Below are positions 28,855 to 37,327 of a stretch of 64,000 nucleotides of DNA, piece by piece (within the stretch, counting starts at the first letter, position 1; every line of letters begins with the position of its first letter). The stretch comes from Alphaproteobacteria bacterium. GTDB taxonomy: Bacteria; Pseudomonadota; Alphaproteobacteria; UBA6615. A model generated the notes under the pieces. The model saw only the letters and a program-made list of their open reading frames with translations. It was not told the origin of the DNA and searched no databases. Position numbers and translations under genes: made by a program. The stretch is from the NCBI GenBank assembly GCA_039980135.1, contig JBDXCV010000010.1, positions 1 to 64,000 on the forward strand. Direction: 5' to 3'.

Positions 28855-30171
28855 CTACTCCGCCGCCTTTTCTTGCGCGTAACTCAGCGCCTGATCCAGA
28901 TCGGCGATGATGTCGTCGACCGTCTCCAGCCCGATCGACAGGCGGACCACGTCCGGGCCCGCGCCCGAGGCGATCTGCTGTTCCTCGGTGAGCTGGCGGT
29001 GGGTGGTCGAGGCCGGGTGGATGATCAGGGATCGCGTGTCGCCGAGATTGGCCAGATGGGACAGCAGCTCGACGCTCTCCACCGCGCGCACGCCCGCTTC
29101 ATAGCCGCCCTTCAATCCAAACGTGAAGACCGAGCCGGGGCCCTTGGGCAGGTATTTCTTCGCCAACGCGTGATACGGGCTCGATTTGAGGCCCGCATAG
29201 GACACCCACGCCACGGCCGGGTGGCCTTCGAGAAACTCCGCGACCGCCTGGGCGTTCTGCAGGTGCCGGTCCATGCGCACGGGCAGGCTTTCGATGCCGG
29301 TCAGGATGTTGAACGCGTTCTGGGGGGCCAGGGTCGGGCCAAGATCGCGTAGCGCGACCGCCTTGGCCTTGGTCGAGAAACCGAAGTCGCCGAAGGTCTC
29401 GTAGAAGGTGAGGCCGTGATAGGCCGGGTCGGGCTCGGTCATCGACGGGAACTTGTCGTTCTGGGCCCAGTCGAAATGCCCGCTCTCGACCACCACGCCG
29501 CCCATGGACGTGCCGTGGCCGCCGAGGAACTTGGTCATCGAGTGGATTGAAATATCCGCGCCCCATTCGAACGGGCGGCAGAGATAGGGCGTCGCCATCG
29601 TGTTGTCGACGATCAGCGGGATGCCGGCCTCCCTGGCGATCTCGGCGATCGGCTCCAGGTCGACGATGATGCCGCCCGGGTTGGCCAGCACCTCGAGGAA
29701 GATCGCCTTGGTCTTCTCGTCGATGGCGTTGCGGAAATTTTCCGGATCGGCCGGGTCGACGAAATTCACATGCCAGTCGAACTTCTTGAAGGTGTGCGAG
29801 AACTGCGTAACCGAGCCGCCGTAGAGATTGCGCGAGGCGACGAAATTGTCGCCCGGGTTCATCAGCACGAACATCGCCAGCATCTGGGCCGCATGCCCGC
29901 TGGCACACGCGACGGCACCGCGCCCGTCTTCCAGCGCCGCGACCTTTTCCTCAAGGGCCGACACCGTCGGGTTGGTCAGTCGCGAATAGATGTAGCCGAA
30001 GGTCTGCAGGTTGAAGAGCGAAGCCGCGTGGTCGGCATCGTCGAACACATAGGCCGTCGTCTGATAGATCGGCACATTGCGCGCGCCGGTCTTCTCGTCG
30101 GGTGAGGCCCCGGCGTGGATGGCCAGGGTCTCGAAGCCGGGCGGGCGCATGTCGTTGCGGTTGTCGGTCAT
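28855..30171 (-). CDS. metY: O-acetylhomoserine sulfhydrylase
   Basis: A 438-residue PLP enzyme of the Cys/Met-metabolism family that forms homocysteine from O-acetylhomoserine and sulfide. It has FETLAIHAGASPDEKTGARNVPIYQTTAYVF at the start, the PLP lysine Lys214 in SIHSMTKFLGGHGTSMGG, the LYGGSVTQF phosphate-binding region and the C-terminal SLIIHPASTTHRQL. Its length and the insert after the PLP site fit MetY better than the shorter MetZ. It is the last gene of a minus-strand block with two CoA-binding-fold proteins and an enoyl-CoA hydratase. No SAM riboswitch is visible upstream. Confidence 0.93.
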   Translation of the reverse strand: MTDNRNDMRPPGFETLAIHAGASPDEKTGARNVPIYQTTAYVFDDADHAASLFNLQTFGYIYSRLTNPTVSALEEKVAALEDGRGAVACASGHAAQMLAMFVLMNPGDNFVASRNLYGGSVTQFSHTFKKFDWHVNFVDPADPENFRNAIDEKTKAIFLEVLANPGGIIVDLEPIAEIAREAGIPLIVDNTMATPYLCRPFEWGADISIHSMTKFLGGHGTSMGGVVVESGHFDWAQNDKFPSMTEPDPAYHGLTFYETFGDFGFSTKAKAVALRDLGPTLAPQNAFNILTGIESLPVRMDRHLQNAQAVAEFLEGHPAVAWVSYAGLKSSPYHALAKKYLPKGPGSVFTFGLKGGYEAGVRAVESVELLSHLANLGDTRSLIIHPASTTHRQLTEEQQIASGAGPDVVRLSIGLETVDDIIADLDQALSYAQEKAAE

Positions 30172-30200
30172 TTTGATGTCCTTCGCCTTTTCGGTTCGTC

Positions 30201-30284
30201 GTTCCCGCGAAGGCGGGAACCCATAAACTCAGGCATCTGCCCTGGCTTGCGTCCGCGTTTATGGATGCCCGCCTGCGCGGGCAT
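30201..30284. repeat. Paired short palindromic repeats upstream of metY
   Basis: Two hairpins: 30201-30220 (GTTCCCGC, 4-nt loop, GCGGGAAC) and 30265-30284 (ATGCCCGC, 4-nt loop, GCGGGCAT). They lie between metY and the upstream CoA-binding gene. This pair is a common alphaproteobacterial intergenic repeat type. Confidence 0.8.
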
Positions 30285-30308
30285 GACGCATGTGTGAGTA
30301 ATCCTCGT

Positions 30309-30797
30309 TCAGGCCCTGATCTGGCGCGAACGCCGCGAGGTGATCACCTTGGTGTTGATGCCGCTCCAGCCGAGTTCGCCGGTCAGGCGGCCGAACTCGA
30401 TCTTCGGGCAGCGGTCCATGATCACGGTCATGCCCGCATCCTCGGCCTTCTTCGCCGCTTCGTCGTGACGCACGGTCAGCTGCATCCAGATGACCTTCGC
30501 GCCCACCTCGATCGCCTCATCGACCACCGGCGGCACCCGGTCGGAGCGCTGGAAGATATCGACCATGTCGATCGGCACCGGGATGTCCTTGAGGCTCGCA
30601 TAGACCTCCTCGCCGAGCAGGGTCTCGCCCGCGGCGCGCGGGTTCACGGGGATCACCCGGTAGCCCTTTTCCTGGAGATATTTCATCGCGAAGTAGCTGG
30701 GACGGTTCCAGTTGGTGCTGGCGCCGACCATGGCGATGACGTCCGTATCGCGCAGCACACGGCGGATCTGCCAGTCGGGATAGTACAAATCGCTCAT
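30309..30797 (-). CDS. CoA-binding domain protein (YccU-like), copy 1
   Basis: A 162-residue Rossmann-type CoA-binding domain protein. Features are VIAMVGASTNWNRPSYFAMKYLQEKGYRVIPVNPRAAGETLLGEEVYASLKDIP, VDIFQRSDRVPPVVDEAIEVGAKVIWMQL, and the Cys-containing IMDRCPKIE. It lies 11 bp downstream of a paralogue of the same layout. The role is unknown; proteins of this fold bind CoA or related nucleotides. It belongs to a minus-strand block ending in metY. Confidence 0.85.
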   Translation of the reverse strand: MSDLYYPDWQIRRVLRDTDVIAMVGASTNWNRPSYFAMKYLQEKGYRVIPVNPRAAGETLLGEEVYASLKDIPVPIDMVDIFQRSDRVPPVVDEAIEVGAKVIWMQLTVRHDEAAKKAEDAGMTVIMDRCPKIEFGRLTGELGWSGINTKVITSRRSRQIRA

Positions 30798-30807
30798 GTG
30801 TCTTTTC

Positions 30808-31239
30808 CTAGGCCGCCGCCTGCAGGCGGGGCAATTCGATGGCGGGGCAGCGGTCCATGATCACGGTGGCACCGGCCGCCTCGGCCTTGGCCGCGGCCTC
30901 CTCGTTGATGACTTTCAGCTGCATCCAGATGTAGGGCACGCCCAGTTCGATCGCCTCGTCGACGACGGGGACGACCTTCCATGGCAGGCGGAAGATATCG
31001 ACCATATCGACCTTCTCCGGCAGGTCGAGGATCGAGCCATAGACCTTCTCGCCGTGGATTTCCTGGCCCAGCGCGTCCGGGTTCACCGGGTAGACCTTGT
31101 AACCTTCGTTCTGCAGGTAGCGCATGACGCGCCAGCTGGCCCGGGTTTCGCCGCGCGGGCTTGCGCCGACCATGCCGATGGTCTTTACCTCATCGAACAG
31201 GTTTCGCAGCACATCGTCGGAATAGGAAAAGTCGCTCAT
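30808..31239 (-). CDS. CoA-binding domain protein (YccU-like), copy 2
   Basis: A 143-residue paralogue of the next gene downstream. It shares the layout GMVGASPRGETRASWRVMRYLQNEGYKVYPVNPDALGQEIHGEKVYGSI, VDMVDIFRLPWKVVPVVDEAIELGVPYIWMQL and the closing IMDRCPAIELPRL. It lacks the copy 1 C-terminal extension. The two are a tandem duplication that has diverged well, which suggests different partners. Spacing of 3 bp to the upstream enoyl-CoA hydratase gene supports one operon. Confidence 0.85.
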   Translation of the reverse strand: MSDFSYSDDVLRNLFDEVKTIGMVGASPRGETRASWRVMRYLQNEGYKVYPVNPDALGQEIHGEKVYGSILDLPEKVDMVDIFRLPWKVVPVVDEAIELGVPYIWMQLKVINEEAAAKAEAAGATVIMDRCPAIELPRLQAAA

Positions 31240-31242
31240 CTC

Positions 31243-32097
31243 TTAGTCATCCTCTGAACCTGGATCGTGGCGCGGGCCCTGGTCCCATTCGGGATCGCGC
31301 TTCTCGATGAACGCATCGATGCCCTCGGCGGCGTCCCGGTCCATCATGTTGCGCGCCATTTCCTCGCCCGCAAACGCATAGGCATCCGTAATGCCCATCT
31401 CGAGCTGGCGATAGAACGCCTGTTTGCCGAGTGCCAGCGCATGGGCGCTCTTGCGCGCGAGCTTGGCGGCCAGTTCGGCCACCTCTTCGTCGAGCGTTTC
31501 TTCGGGCACCGCTCGGTTGATCAGGCCGATCTCGGCCGCGCGCGGGGCTTCGAGGAAATCGCCGGTCAGCAGCAGATCCATCGCGTGCTTGCGGGGCAGG
31601 GCGCGGCCGACTGCCACGCCGGGGGTGGAGCAGAACAGGCCGACATTGATGCCCGACGTCGCGAGCCTGGACGTATCGGCCGCGACCGCCAGGTCGCAGG
31701 TCGCGACCAGCTGGCAGCCCGCCGCCGTCGCCAGCCCGCGCACCTTGGCGATGACCGGCTGGGGCAGGCGCAAGACCGACTGCATCATCGTCGAACAGGT
31801 CGCAAACAACGCCTGCTGATATTCGAGGCTGTAATTCGCACGCATCTGTTTGAGATTGTGCCCGGCGCAGAACGCACGGCCGTTGCCGGTAAGCACGACC
31901 ACGCGCACGCTTCGGTTCGCGGCGATATTATCCAGTTCGGCCTGCAGGGCCGCGAGCATGCCTTCCGACAAGGCGTTGAGTTTGTCAGGCCGGTTCAGGG
32001 TCAGGCAGGTCACGCCGTCTGCACCATCATTGTCGGTGCGTTGGACGAAGGGACCGGCGTCTGCGGGTCTTTTTTCGATCGTTTGCGTGTCGCTCAT
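31243..32097 (-). CDS. Enoyl-CoA hydratase/isomerase family protein
   Basis: A 284-residue crotonase-fold protein. LTLNRPDKLNALSEGML is the CoA-binding start. The oxyanion-hole segment is GRAFCAGHNLKQM, and IAKVRGLATAAGCQLVATCDLAVA supplies the second. The catalytic acid region contains GINVGLFCSTPGVAVGRALPRKHAMDLLLTGDF. The layout matches the ECHDC3-like subgroup, whose substrate is not well defined. It is the first gene of the minus-strand block that ends with metY. Confidence 0.85.
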   Translation of the reverse strand: MSDTQTIEKRPADAGPFVQRTDNDGADGVTCLTLNRPDKLNALSEGMLAALQAELDNIAANRSVRVVVLTGNGRAFCAGHNLKQMRANYSLEYQQALFATCSTMMQSVLRLPQPVIAKVRGLATAAGCQLVATCDLAVAADTSRLATSGINVGLFCSTPGVAVGRALPRKHAMDLLLTGDFLEAPRAAEIGLINRAVPEETLDEEVAELAAKLARKSAHALALGKQAFYRQLEMGITDAYAFAGEEMARNMMDRDAAEGIDAFIEKRDPEWDQGPRHDPGSEDD

Positions 32098-32249
32098 GGC
32101 GGGTCCGTTGCGGGTTGTGTGCGGAACATGGGCCGGTTCGCAATCGAAGGCAATGTGCCTCCCGGACCGGGTTTGTTCAAGAGTCTGTCAGGTGTTAGGT
32201 ATTATAATACCGCTCTCGTAAGCCTATGCAGTAAAACACATAATTTGGT

Positions 32250-32278
32250 TTGACATCCCCAATCCGGTGCCATAGAAC
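32250..32278 (+). promoter_or_regulatory. Candidate promoter of rplM-rpsI
   Basis: A perfect TTGACA (32250-32255) and TAGAAC (32273-32278) are 17 bp apart, 110 bp before rplM. Confidence 0.5.
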
Positions 32279-32284
32279 CCTGAC

Positions 32285-32319
32285 GCCGCTGCCCGAACCA
32301 TTGTGGTTCCGGTGGCGGC
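32285..32319 (+). other. Hairpin in the rplM leader
   Basis: GCCGC/GCGGC outer pairing, an internal loop, then GAACCA/TGGTTC around a TTG loop, starting just after the candidate -10. It could be a ribosomal-protein leader element; there is no T-run, so it is not a terminator. Confidence 0.35.
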
Positions 32320-32388
32320 ATCTCGTTCGCGGCAAATGACACGCCGAAGCGCACGAGACAGAGATATCAGGAGAAGGTGGCCAGCGCC

Positions 32389-32859
32389 ATGAAGACATAT
32401 TCAGCGAAACCCAGCGAGGTTGAAGCCAAGTGGTGGATCATCGATGCCGAAGGCGTCGTGCTCGGCCGTATGGCATCGATCATCGCGATGCGCCTGCGCG
32501 GCAAGCATAAGCCGATGTACACGCCGAACATCGATTGTGGCGACCATGTCGTCGTGATCAATGCCGACAAGGTCCGGCTGACCGGCAACAAGCGCGAAGA
32601 CAAGACCTATTACTGGCACACCGGCTATCCGGGCGGCATCAAGGCGCGCACGGCCGAGAAGTATCTCGACAGCCCGCAATCCGATGTGGTCGTCCGCAAG
32701 GCGATCGAGCGGATGCTGCCGAAGACCAAGATGGGTCGCGAGCAATATCGCAAGCTCAAAGTTTACGCCGGGGCCGAACACCCCCATGAGGCCCAGCAGC
32801 CTCAGGTGCTCGATCTCGCTTCCATGAACGACAAAAACAAGAGGGGTGGCGCGGCATGA
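32389..32859 (+). CDS. rplM: 50S ribosomal protein L13
   Basis: A 156-residue ribosomal protein with the usual start [30 protein letters not shown] and blocks [21 protein letters not shown] and HTGYPGGIK. The ATG at 32389 is chosen by homology to the family; an in-frame GTG at 32377 directly follows AGGAGAAG and is a possible alternative. It overlaps rpsI by 4 bp (ATGA). Confidence 0.96.
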   Translation: MKTYSAKPSEVEAKWWIIDAEGVVLGRMASIIAMRLRGKHKPMYTPNIDCGDHVVVINADKVRLTGNKREDKTYYWHTGYPGGIKARTAEKYLDSPQSDVVVRKAIERMLPKTKMGREQYRKLKVYAGAEHPHEAQQPQVLDLASMNDKNKRGGAA

Positions 32860-33362
32860 CCGACGAAACCCAGAACACCAAAGAAACCGCCGCGGGCGAT
32901 ACCGCTATTGCAGCTGCCGCCGCAGCACTCGCCGAGGCCACGGGCCAGGTTCAGGTCGAGCCCAAGATCGACGAGCAGGGCCGCACCTATGCGACCGGCA
33001 AGCGTAAGGATGCGGTTGCCCGCGTCTGGATCAAGCCGGGCTCGGGTCAGCTCACGGTCAATGGCCGTTCGGGCGAAGTGTATTTCGCCCGCCCGGTGCT
33101 GCGGATGGTTCTGTCCCAGCCGTTCCAGGTTACCGACCGGCTCGGCCAGTACGACATCGTTTGCACGGTGACCGGCGGCGGGCTTTCGGGCCAGGCCGGC
33201 GCCGTACGCCACGGTATCTCCAAGGCGCTGATGCTGCGCGAACCTGAACTGCGGCCGATCCTCAAGAAGGTCGGCATGCTCACCCGTGACAGCCGCGTCG
33301 TCGAGCGTAAGAAATACGGTCGCGCCAAAGCCCGACGCAGCTTCCAGTTCTCGAAGCGCTAG
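32856..33362 (+). CDS. rpsI: 30S ribosomal protein S9
   Basis: A 168-residue protein. The first about 45 residues are an Ala/Glu-rich extension seen in alphaproteobacterial S9. The conserved body begins [27 protein letters not shown] and ends in [17 protein letters not shown], the C-terminal tail that reaches the ribosomal P site. A terminator follows 24 bp downstream. Confidence 0.97.
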   Translation: MTDETQNTKETAAGDTAIAAAAAALAEATGQVQVEPKIDEQGRTYATGKRKDAVARVWIKPGSGQLTVNGRSGEVYFARPVLRMVLSQPFQVTDRLGQYDIVCTVTGGGLSGQAGAVRHGISKALMLREPELRPILKKVGMLTRDSRVVERKKYGRAKARRSFQFSKR

Positions 33363-33385
33363 GCGCAACGTTCTCGGAAAAGTTT

Positions 33386-33420
33386 ACGGCGTCCCCGTTC
33401 CCGGGGGCGCCGTTTTCTTT
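33386..33420 (+). terminator. Rho-independent terminator of rplM-rpsI
   Basis: A GC-rich stem (ACGGCG and CGCCGT with CCCCG/CGGGG inside) is followed by TTTTCTTT. Confidence 0.88.
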
Positions 33421-33440
33421 GGTGGGTGGTGTGGCCGCTT

Positions 33441-34826
33441 TCAGTCTTCCCAAAGCACGGTCTGAGGATGGAACTGCGACCAGGCGAACCAGAATGCTTC
33501 GTGACTTCCCAGATCATCGCCGTTCGCATCGACGGCCTTGATGCCGCCCGCCTCCAGATGCAGGCGGACATTCTCGAAGGCGATCTCGTCACCGCTTTTC
33601 AATGCCACGAGTGCCCGGCTGCGCTGGAACGCCACTGGTTTTCCCGAAGCCGTCAGCACGCCGATGATGTCCTCATGCACCGGCAAACGGGGATCGACAT
33701 TGCCGATCGGGAAGATGGGGCCGTCGGCATCCCGGCCATTGCGGAAGTCGGGGTCGCGACCGAGCGCGTATTTTTCAAGCAGAACGGTCGTCTCGGGGTG
33801 TCGTTTCTTCCACCTGCCCCAGTCGGTGGTCACGACGCTGGCCTGCGGGAGTTTGACACCCTTCTCGGCAAGCGGCCCGGTCACCGCGGTGCCGAGAAAC
33901 GTGTCGAACACGGAGAATGTATTGACGTCGTACATCACCTTGTTGGACCGGATGAGCAGGCCGGACGTGCGCAGGACCGGGCGTTCGATGCCGCCGGGCA
34001 GCCGGTCGGTGAAATAGGCCTGCGCCGATCCGCACAAGGTGCAGTACGGAATTCCCAGATCGCGCCCTCCCAAGGTGTCGTTGACCATTTCGCGTACTTC
34101 CATGATTCGCCGCGGGTAGGCCCGAAACGCGCCGTTCACCCCGATACCGAAAACGATATCCTCGTCCTTGAGCCACGTGGCGTCTTCAGCACTGCTCGTT
34201 TCGGGGTTGTCTGCTGCGGGAATGCAATTGCACGATTTGAGGGTCTCGTTGTAGGCGCGATCGTCGATCAGCACGCCGCCCCATGAGACGTGCCGCCAGT
34301 CGATATCGCCGGGCACGAAGATTTTATCCCAGCCCGGGACAAGGGTCGTGAATATGGCGCGCTTGAAGCGCAAATAGTCCGGGGGTGCCGGGATATCCCA
34401 GGCAATGAGATGGTCGGTGACGACGCCCCAATGGTTGCTGGTTGGCGGCGCGATGCCCAGTAACCGCGAGGCCGCTTCGGCAAGATCAGAATTCAACTGG
34501 CGACTGGGTGCAAACCGCATCAGGTCCGCGATGAGCCATGCGATCCGTGGGTCATTGGCCTCGATGATTTCGTCCAGGGCGTTGATCTGCGCTTCCTGCC
34601 AGCTTGTTCGTTCCATGCTTTCGACAAAGGCGACCGTCACGGCCGATTGAAGCGCTTCGGACAGCGCACCTTCCGGTACCGCGGGAGGCGTGCCGAAATC
34701 CTCGATTACATAGTCCGGTAATGATGGCTTTTCCTGTGCGCGCAAAGCGTTGACCGGGAGCAGTGCAAGCGTGGCGAGGGTTATAATCAGGAAAATGCGG
34801 GATGGGACGTTACGAGCCGACGCCAT
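33441..34826 (-). CDS. Exported DUF3179 domain protein
   Basis: A 461-residue protein with a signal peptide (IFLIITLATLALLPVNALRAQ). The DUF3179 domain covers roughly residues 160-460. Its signature includes DIVFGIGVNGAFRAYPRRIMEVREMVNDTLGG, PYCTLCGSAQAYFTDRLPGG, a Cys-x2-Cys pair, then RTSGLLIRSNKVMYD and SVFDTFLGTAVTGPLA. The function of the domain is unknown; the CxxC pair near a conserved His-rich surround suggests metal or redox chemistry outside the cytoplasm. The ATG at 34826 follows AAAGG; an earlier GTG at 34841 is possible. Confidence 0.85.
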   Translation of the reverse strand: MASARNVPSRIFLIITLATLALLPVNALRAQEKPSLPDYVIEDFGTPPAVPEGALSEALQSAVTVAFVESMERTSWQEAQINALDEIIEANDPRIAWLIADLMRFAPSRQLNSDLAEAASRLLGIAPPTSNHWGVVTDHLIAWDIPAPPDYLRFKRAIFTTLVPGWDKIFVPGDIDWRHVSWGGVLIDDRAYNETLKSCNCIPAADNPETSSAEDATWLKDEDIVFGIGVNGAFRAYPRRIMEVREMVNDTLGGRDLGIPYCTLCGSAQAYFTDRLPGGIERPVLRTSGLLIRSNKVMYDVNTFSVFDTFLGTAVTGPLAEKGVKLPQASVVTTDWGRWKKRHPETTVLLEKYALGRDPDFRNGRDADGPIFPIGNVDPRLPVHEDIIGVLTASGKPVAFQRSRALVALKSGDEIAFENVRLHLEAGGIKAVDANGDDLGSHEAFWFAWSQFHPQTVLWED

Positions 34827-35087
34827 GGCTGAACCTTTCACGGGCTTGTTCGTGTCGCGGACGTGCGAGCCTTAACCGAGGAACCTAACGAACTCTATTG
34901 TGATGTTTTGGGTGACGAAAGCCCGCGTTGCCAGTCACGACTGCATGAGAATCCGGTGACAAATTGTGACGGAATATTCTCGGACATGGCGCGGTGTTAC
35001 GCTTCGCATGACGGTCCCGAAGGTGTGGAGCTTCCGATTTTGACGATATGATATCGCTATACCCGGGTGCAGACAGGAAACGAACAG

Positions 35088-35474
35088 ATGACCGATGCCA
35101 CCGATCAGAACAAAAAGGCTGCGATGGACTTCTATGACCTGATGTTCAACCAGGGCAAGCCGCGCGAGGCGGTCGAGATTTATGTCGGCGACGACTACAT
35201 CCAGCACAATACGGAGGTCGGAGACGGCAAGGAGGCCTTCATCGACTATTTCGAGCGGATGCGCGAGGAATATCCGGGCAAACAGGTGCACTTCAAGCGC
35301 GCGCTGGCCGAGGGCGACTTGGTCGTCCTTCACTGTCATCAGGTATGGCCCGGCGACCAGGAATATGCCGGGATCGATATCTTCCGGTTCGATGAAGCCG
35401 GAAAGGTCGTCGAGCATTGGGACGTGTTGCAGATTATTCCCGCAACCTCCGCCAACCCGAACGGCATGTTCTAG
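35088..35474 (+). CDS. SnoaL-like (NTF2-fold) protein
   Basis: A 128-residue single-domain protein of the SnoaL/NTF2-like fold: AAMDFYDLMFNQGKPREAVEIYVGDDYIQHNTEVGDGKEAFIDYFERM, then LVVLHCHQVWPGDQEYAGIDIFRFDEAGKVVEHWDVLQ. The His/Asp pattern (YIQHN, DIFRFDE, EHWD) lines the pocket in this family. The substrate is unknown; such proteins are often small isomerases, lyases or ligand-binding proteins. AGGAAA precedes the ATG at 35088. Confidence 0.82.
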   Translation: MTDATDQNKKAAMDFYDLMFNQGKPREAVEIYVGDDYIQHNTEVGDGKEAFIDYFERMREEYPGKQVHFKRALAEGDLVVLHCHQVWPGDQEYAGIDIFRFDEAGKVVEHWDVLQIIPATSANPNGMF

Positions 35475-35527
35475 TTCGCATTTGCGCGTATTTCGGTATA
35501 AGTCCGACACGCTTAATCAGGTGCAAC

Positions 35528-36466
35528 ATGACCACGCAAGTTTTCATCGATGGCGAGGTCGGGACGACCGGCCTGCAGATCAACGAACGGCTCTCGCCGC
35601 GCGACGACATTTCGCTCATCCATCTGGGCGAGGATGCGCGCAAGGATGCTGCGGCCCGTCGGGACGCGCTCAATGCGGCCGACGTGGCGATCCTGTGCCT
35701 GCCCGACGATGCCGCGCGCGAGGCCGTGGCCATGGTCGAGGGCGACACGGTGGTGATCGACGCCTCGACCGCACACCGGGCGATTGACGGCTGGGCCTAT
35801 GGGTTCCCCGAGTATGACAAGAACCATCGCGACGTGATGCGCGCGTCCACACGGATCAGCAACCCCGGCTGTTACGCGATTACGTCTGTGGCCATGCTGC
35901 ATCCGCTGGTCGCGGCGGGACTGGTGCCGGCGGACTATCCCGTCTCGATCAATGCCGTGTCGGGCTATTCCGGCGGCGGCAAGTCGCTGATCGCCGCGTT
36001 CGAGGACCCGGGCGCGGACAACCATACGGATTCGGTCGTCTACAGCTATGCGCTGGGGCTGCAGCACAAGCATGTGCCGGAGATCCAGCGCTGGTCGGGC
36101 CTGGGCCACGCGCCGCTGTTTGTACCGAGTGTGGCCCGATACCGGCAGGGGATGCTGGTCCAGGTGCCCCTGGCGCTCTGGCATCTTCCGGCTACGCCGA
36201 CGGCGGGTGACCTGCACGCGGTGCTGTCGGATCACTATGCGGGCGAGCGGTTTGTCACGGTGGCCCCTCTGGATGAAGATGTGACCACGCTTGATCCCGA
36301 AGCGTTGAACCACACCAACGAATTGTGCCTCCATGTGCTCCATAACGACCGGACGGGGCAGGCCGTGGTTGCAGGGGTGATCGATAATCTGGGAAAAGGG
36401 GCATCCGGACAGGCCGTCCAGACGCTGAACCTGCTGATTGGCGCCGGAGAAGGCAAAGGGCTTTAA
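35528..36466 (+). CDS. argC: N-acetyl-gamma-glutamyl-phosphate reductase (short type)
   Basis: A 312-residue enzyme that reduces N-acetylglutamyl phosphate to the semialdehyde in arginine synthesis. It has the NADP-binding start FIDGEVGTTGLQI, the catalytic Cys115 in SNPGCYAIT, and the C-terminal block with HTNELCLHVLHND. Its length matches the short ArgC type common in alphaproteobacteria. The order rpsI then argC is conserved in this class, although here a DUF3179 gene intervenes. Confidence 0.95.
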   Translation: MTTQVFIDGEVGTTGLQINERLSPRDDISLIHLGEDARKDAAARRDALNAADVAILCLPDDAAREAVAMVEGDTVVIDASTAHRAIDGWAYGFPEYDKNHRDVMRASTRISNPGCYAITSVAMLHPLVAAGLVPADYPVSINAVSGYSGGGKSLIAAFEDPGADNHTDSVVYSYALGLQHKHVPEIQRWSGLGHAPLFVPSVARYRQGMLVQVPLALWHLPATPTAGDLHAVLSDHYAGERFVTVAPLDEDVTTLDPEALNHTNELCLHVLHNDRTGQAVVAGVIDNLGKGASGQAVQTLNLLIGAGEGKGL

Positions 36467-36478
36467 AACCAACAAGAC

Positions 36479-36540
36479 CTCATGCTGAGCTTGTCGAAGC
36501 ATGAGACGGCACCCGCACCCTTTGGCAGGCTAAGGGTGCC
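36479..36540. repeat. Double-hairpin repeat between argC and gamma-carbonic anhydrase
   Basis: First hairpin 36479-36505, arms CTCATGCT/AGCATGAG with loop GAGCTTGTCGA. Second hairpin 36508-36540, arms GGCACCC/GGGTGCC. The first arm set with the GCTTGTCGAAGC core is a widespread bacterial intergenic repeat. Confidence 0.8.
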
Positions 36541-36570
36541 TGAAACGAGCGAATGCAAAGGAATGCAAGC

Positions 36571-37122
36571 ATGACCAACCCCGTGAAACCCTATCTCGGC
36601 GTTACGCCGACCATCGCCGACGACGTGTTCATCGCCGACAACGCCGCCGTCATCGGGGACGTACATATCGGCGCCGGGTCGGGCGTCTGGTACTCATGCG
36701 TCCTGCGTGGCGATGGCGCGCCGATCCGCATTGGCGAACGGGTCAACATCCAGGACGGCACCGTGATCCATGTGAACGGACCGCGCGCGGACGGCACGGC
36801 CGAGATGCCGACCCATATCGGCGACGACATCACCATTGGTCATTCGGCGTTGATCCACGCCTGCACGCTCCAGTCGGGCTGCTTCATCGGCATGCGCTCG
36901 GTGATCCTCGACGGCGCGGTCGTCGAGACAGGTGCGATGGTTGCGGCCGGCGCGGTGGTCTCGCCGGGCAAGGTCGTGAAGGCGGGTGAGCTGTGGGCGG
37001 GCATCCCGGCCAAACCCTTGCGCGAGCTGCGCCAGGCGGAGCTCGATTTCTGGCCGGAATCCGTCGCGACTTACTGCGAACTGGCCCAGAACCACATCAA
37101 GTCCGGCAACGGCGCGAAGTAG
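36571..37122 (+). CDS. Gamma-carbonic anhydrase family protein
   Basis: A 183-residue left-handed beta-helix protein with hexapeptide repeats. The three zinc-binding histidines of the family are visible: His67 in TVIHVNG, His91 and His96 in IGHSALIHAC. The catalytic Glu seen in the archaeal Cam enzyme is not obvious, as in the CaiE/YrdA subgroup, so enzyme activity is uncertain. AAGGA lies eight bases before the ATG at 36571. Confidence 0.9.
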   Translation: MTNPVKPYLGVTPTIADDVFIADNAAVIGDVHIGAGSGVWYSCVLRGDGAPIRIGERVNIQDGTVIHVNGPRADGTAEMPTHIGDDITIGHSALIHACTLQSGCFIGMRSVILDGAVVETGAMVAAGAVVSPGKVVKAGELWAGIPAKPLRELRQAELDFWPESVATYCELAQNHIKSGNGAK

Positions 37123-37155
37123 GTCACACCTGCACGGGCGGGTCGCAGACCCGCC

Positions 37156-37262
37156 CCTACGTTCTTATTCGCTCGCTGTCGGGACGGGTTTCTAACCCGC
37201 CAGGCAAAACCAAGCCCGCGCCTACGTTCTTATTCGCTCGCTGTAGGGGCGGGTTTCTAACC
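37156..37262. repeat. 42-bp direct repeat with GC-rich arms
   Basis: Two near-identical copies (37156-37197 and 37221-37262) share CCTACGTTCTTATTCGCTCG followed by a GGGCGGGTTTCTAACC-type end. Each is flanked by a complementary GGGCGGGT/ACCCGCCC pair, so hairpins are possible. They lie between the gamma-carbonic anhydrase and phaC genes. Confidence 0.8.
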
Positions 37263-37287
37263 AGCCCGAACCGATCCAAGAACCGTC

Positions 37288-37310
37288 ATGCCCGGACTTG
37301 ATCCGGGCAT
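37288..37310. repeat. Fifth copy of the 23-bp palindrome family
   Basis: Arms ATGCCCGGA and TCCGGGCAT enclose the loop CTTGA. The geometry is the same as in the four copies at 27381-27604; it lies 18 bp downstream of the phaC stop. Confidence 0.85.
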
Positions 37311-37327
37311 CTCAGCGGCGTGTGGTG

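Noticed and set aside
30172-30308. SAM riboswitch upstream of metY
   Set aside because: The short gap is filled by palindromic repeats; no SAM-II-like pseudoknot segments are visible.
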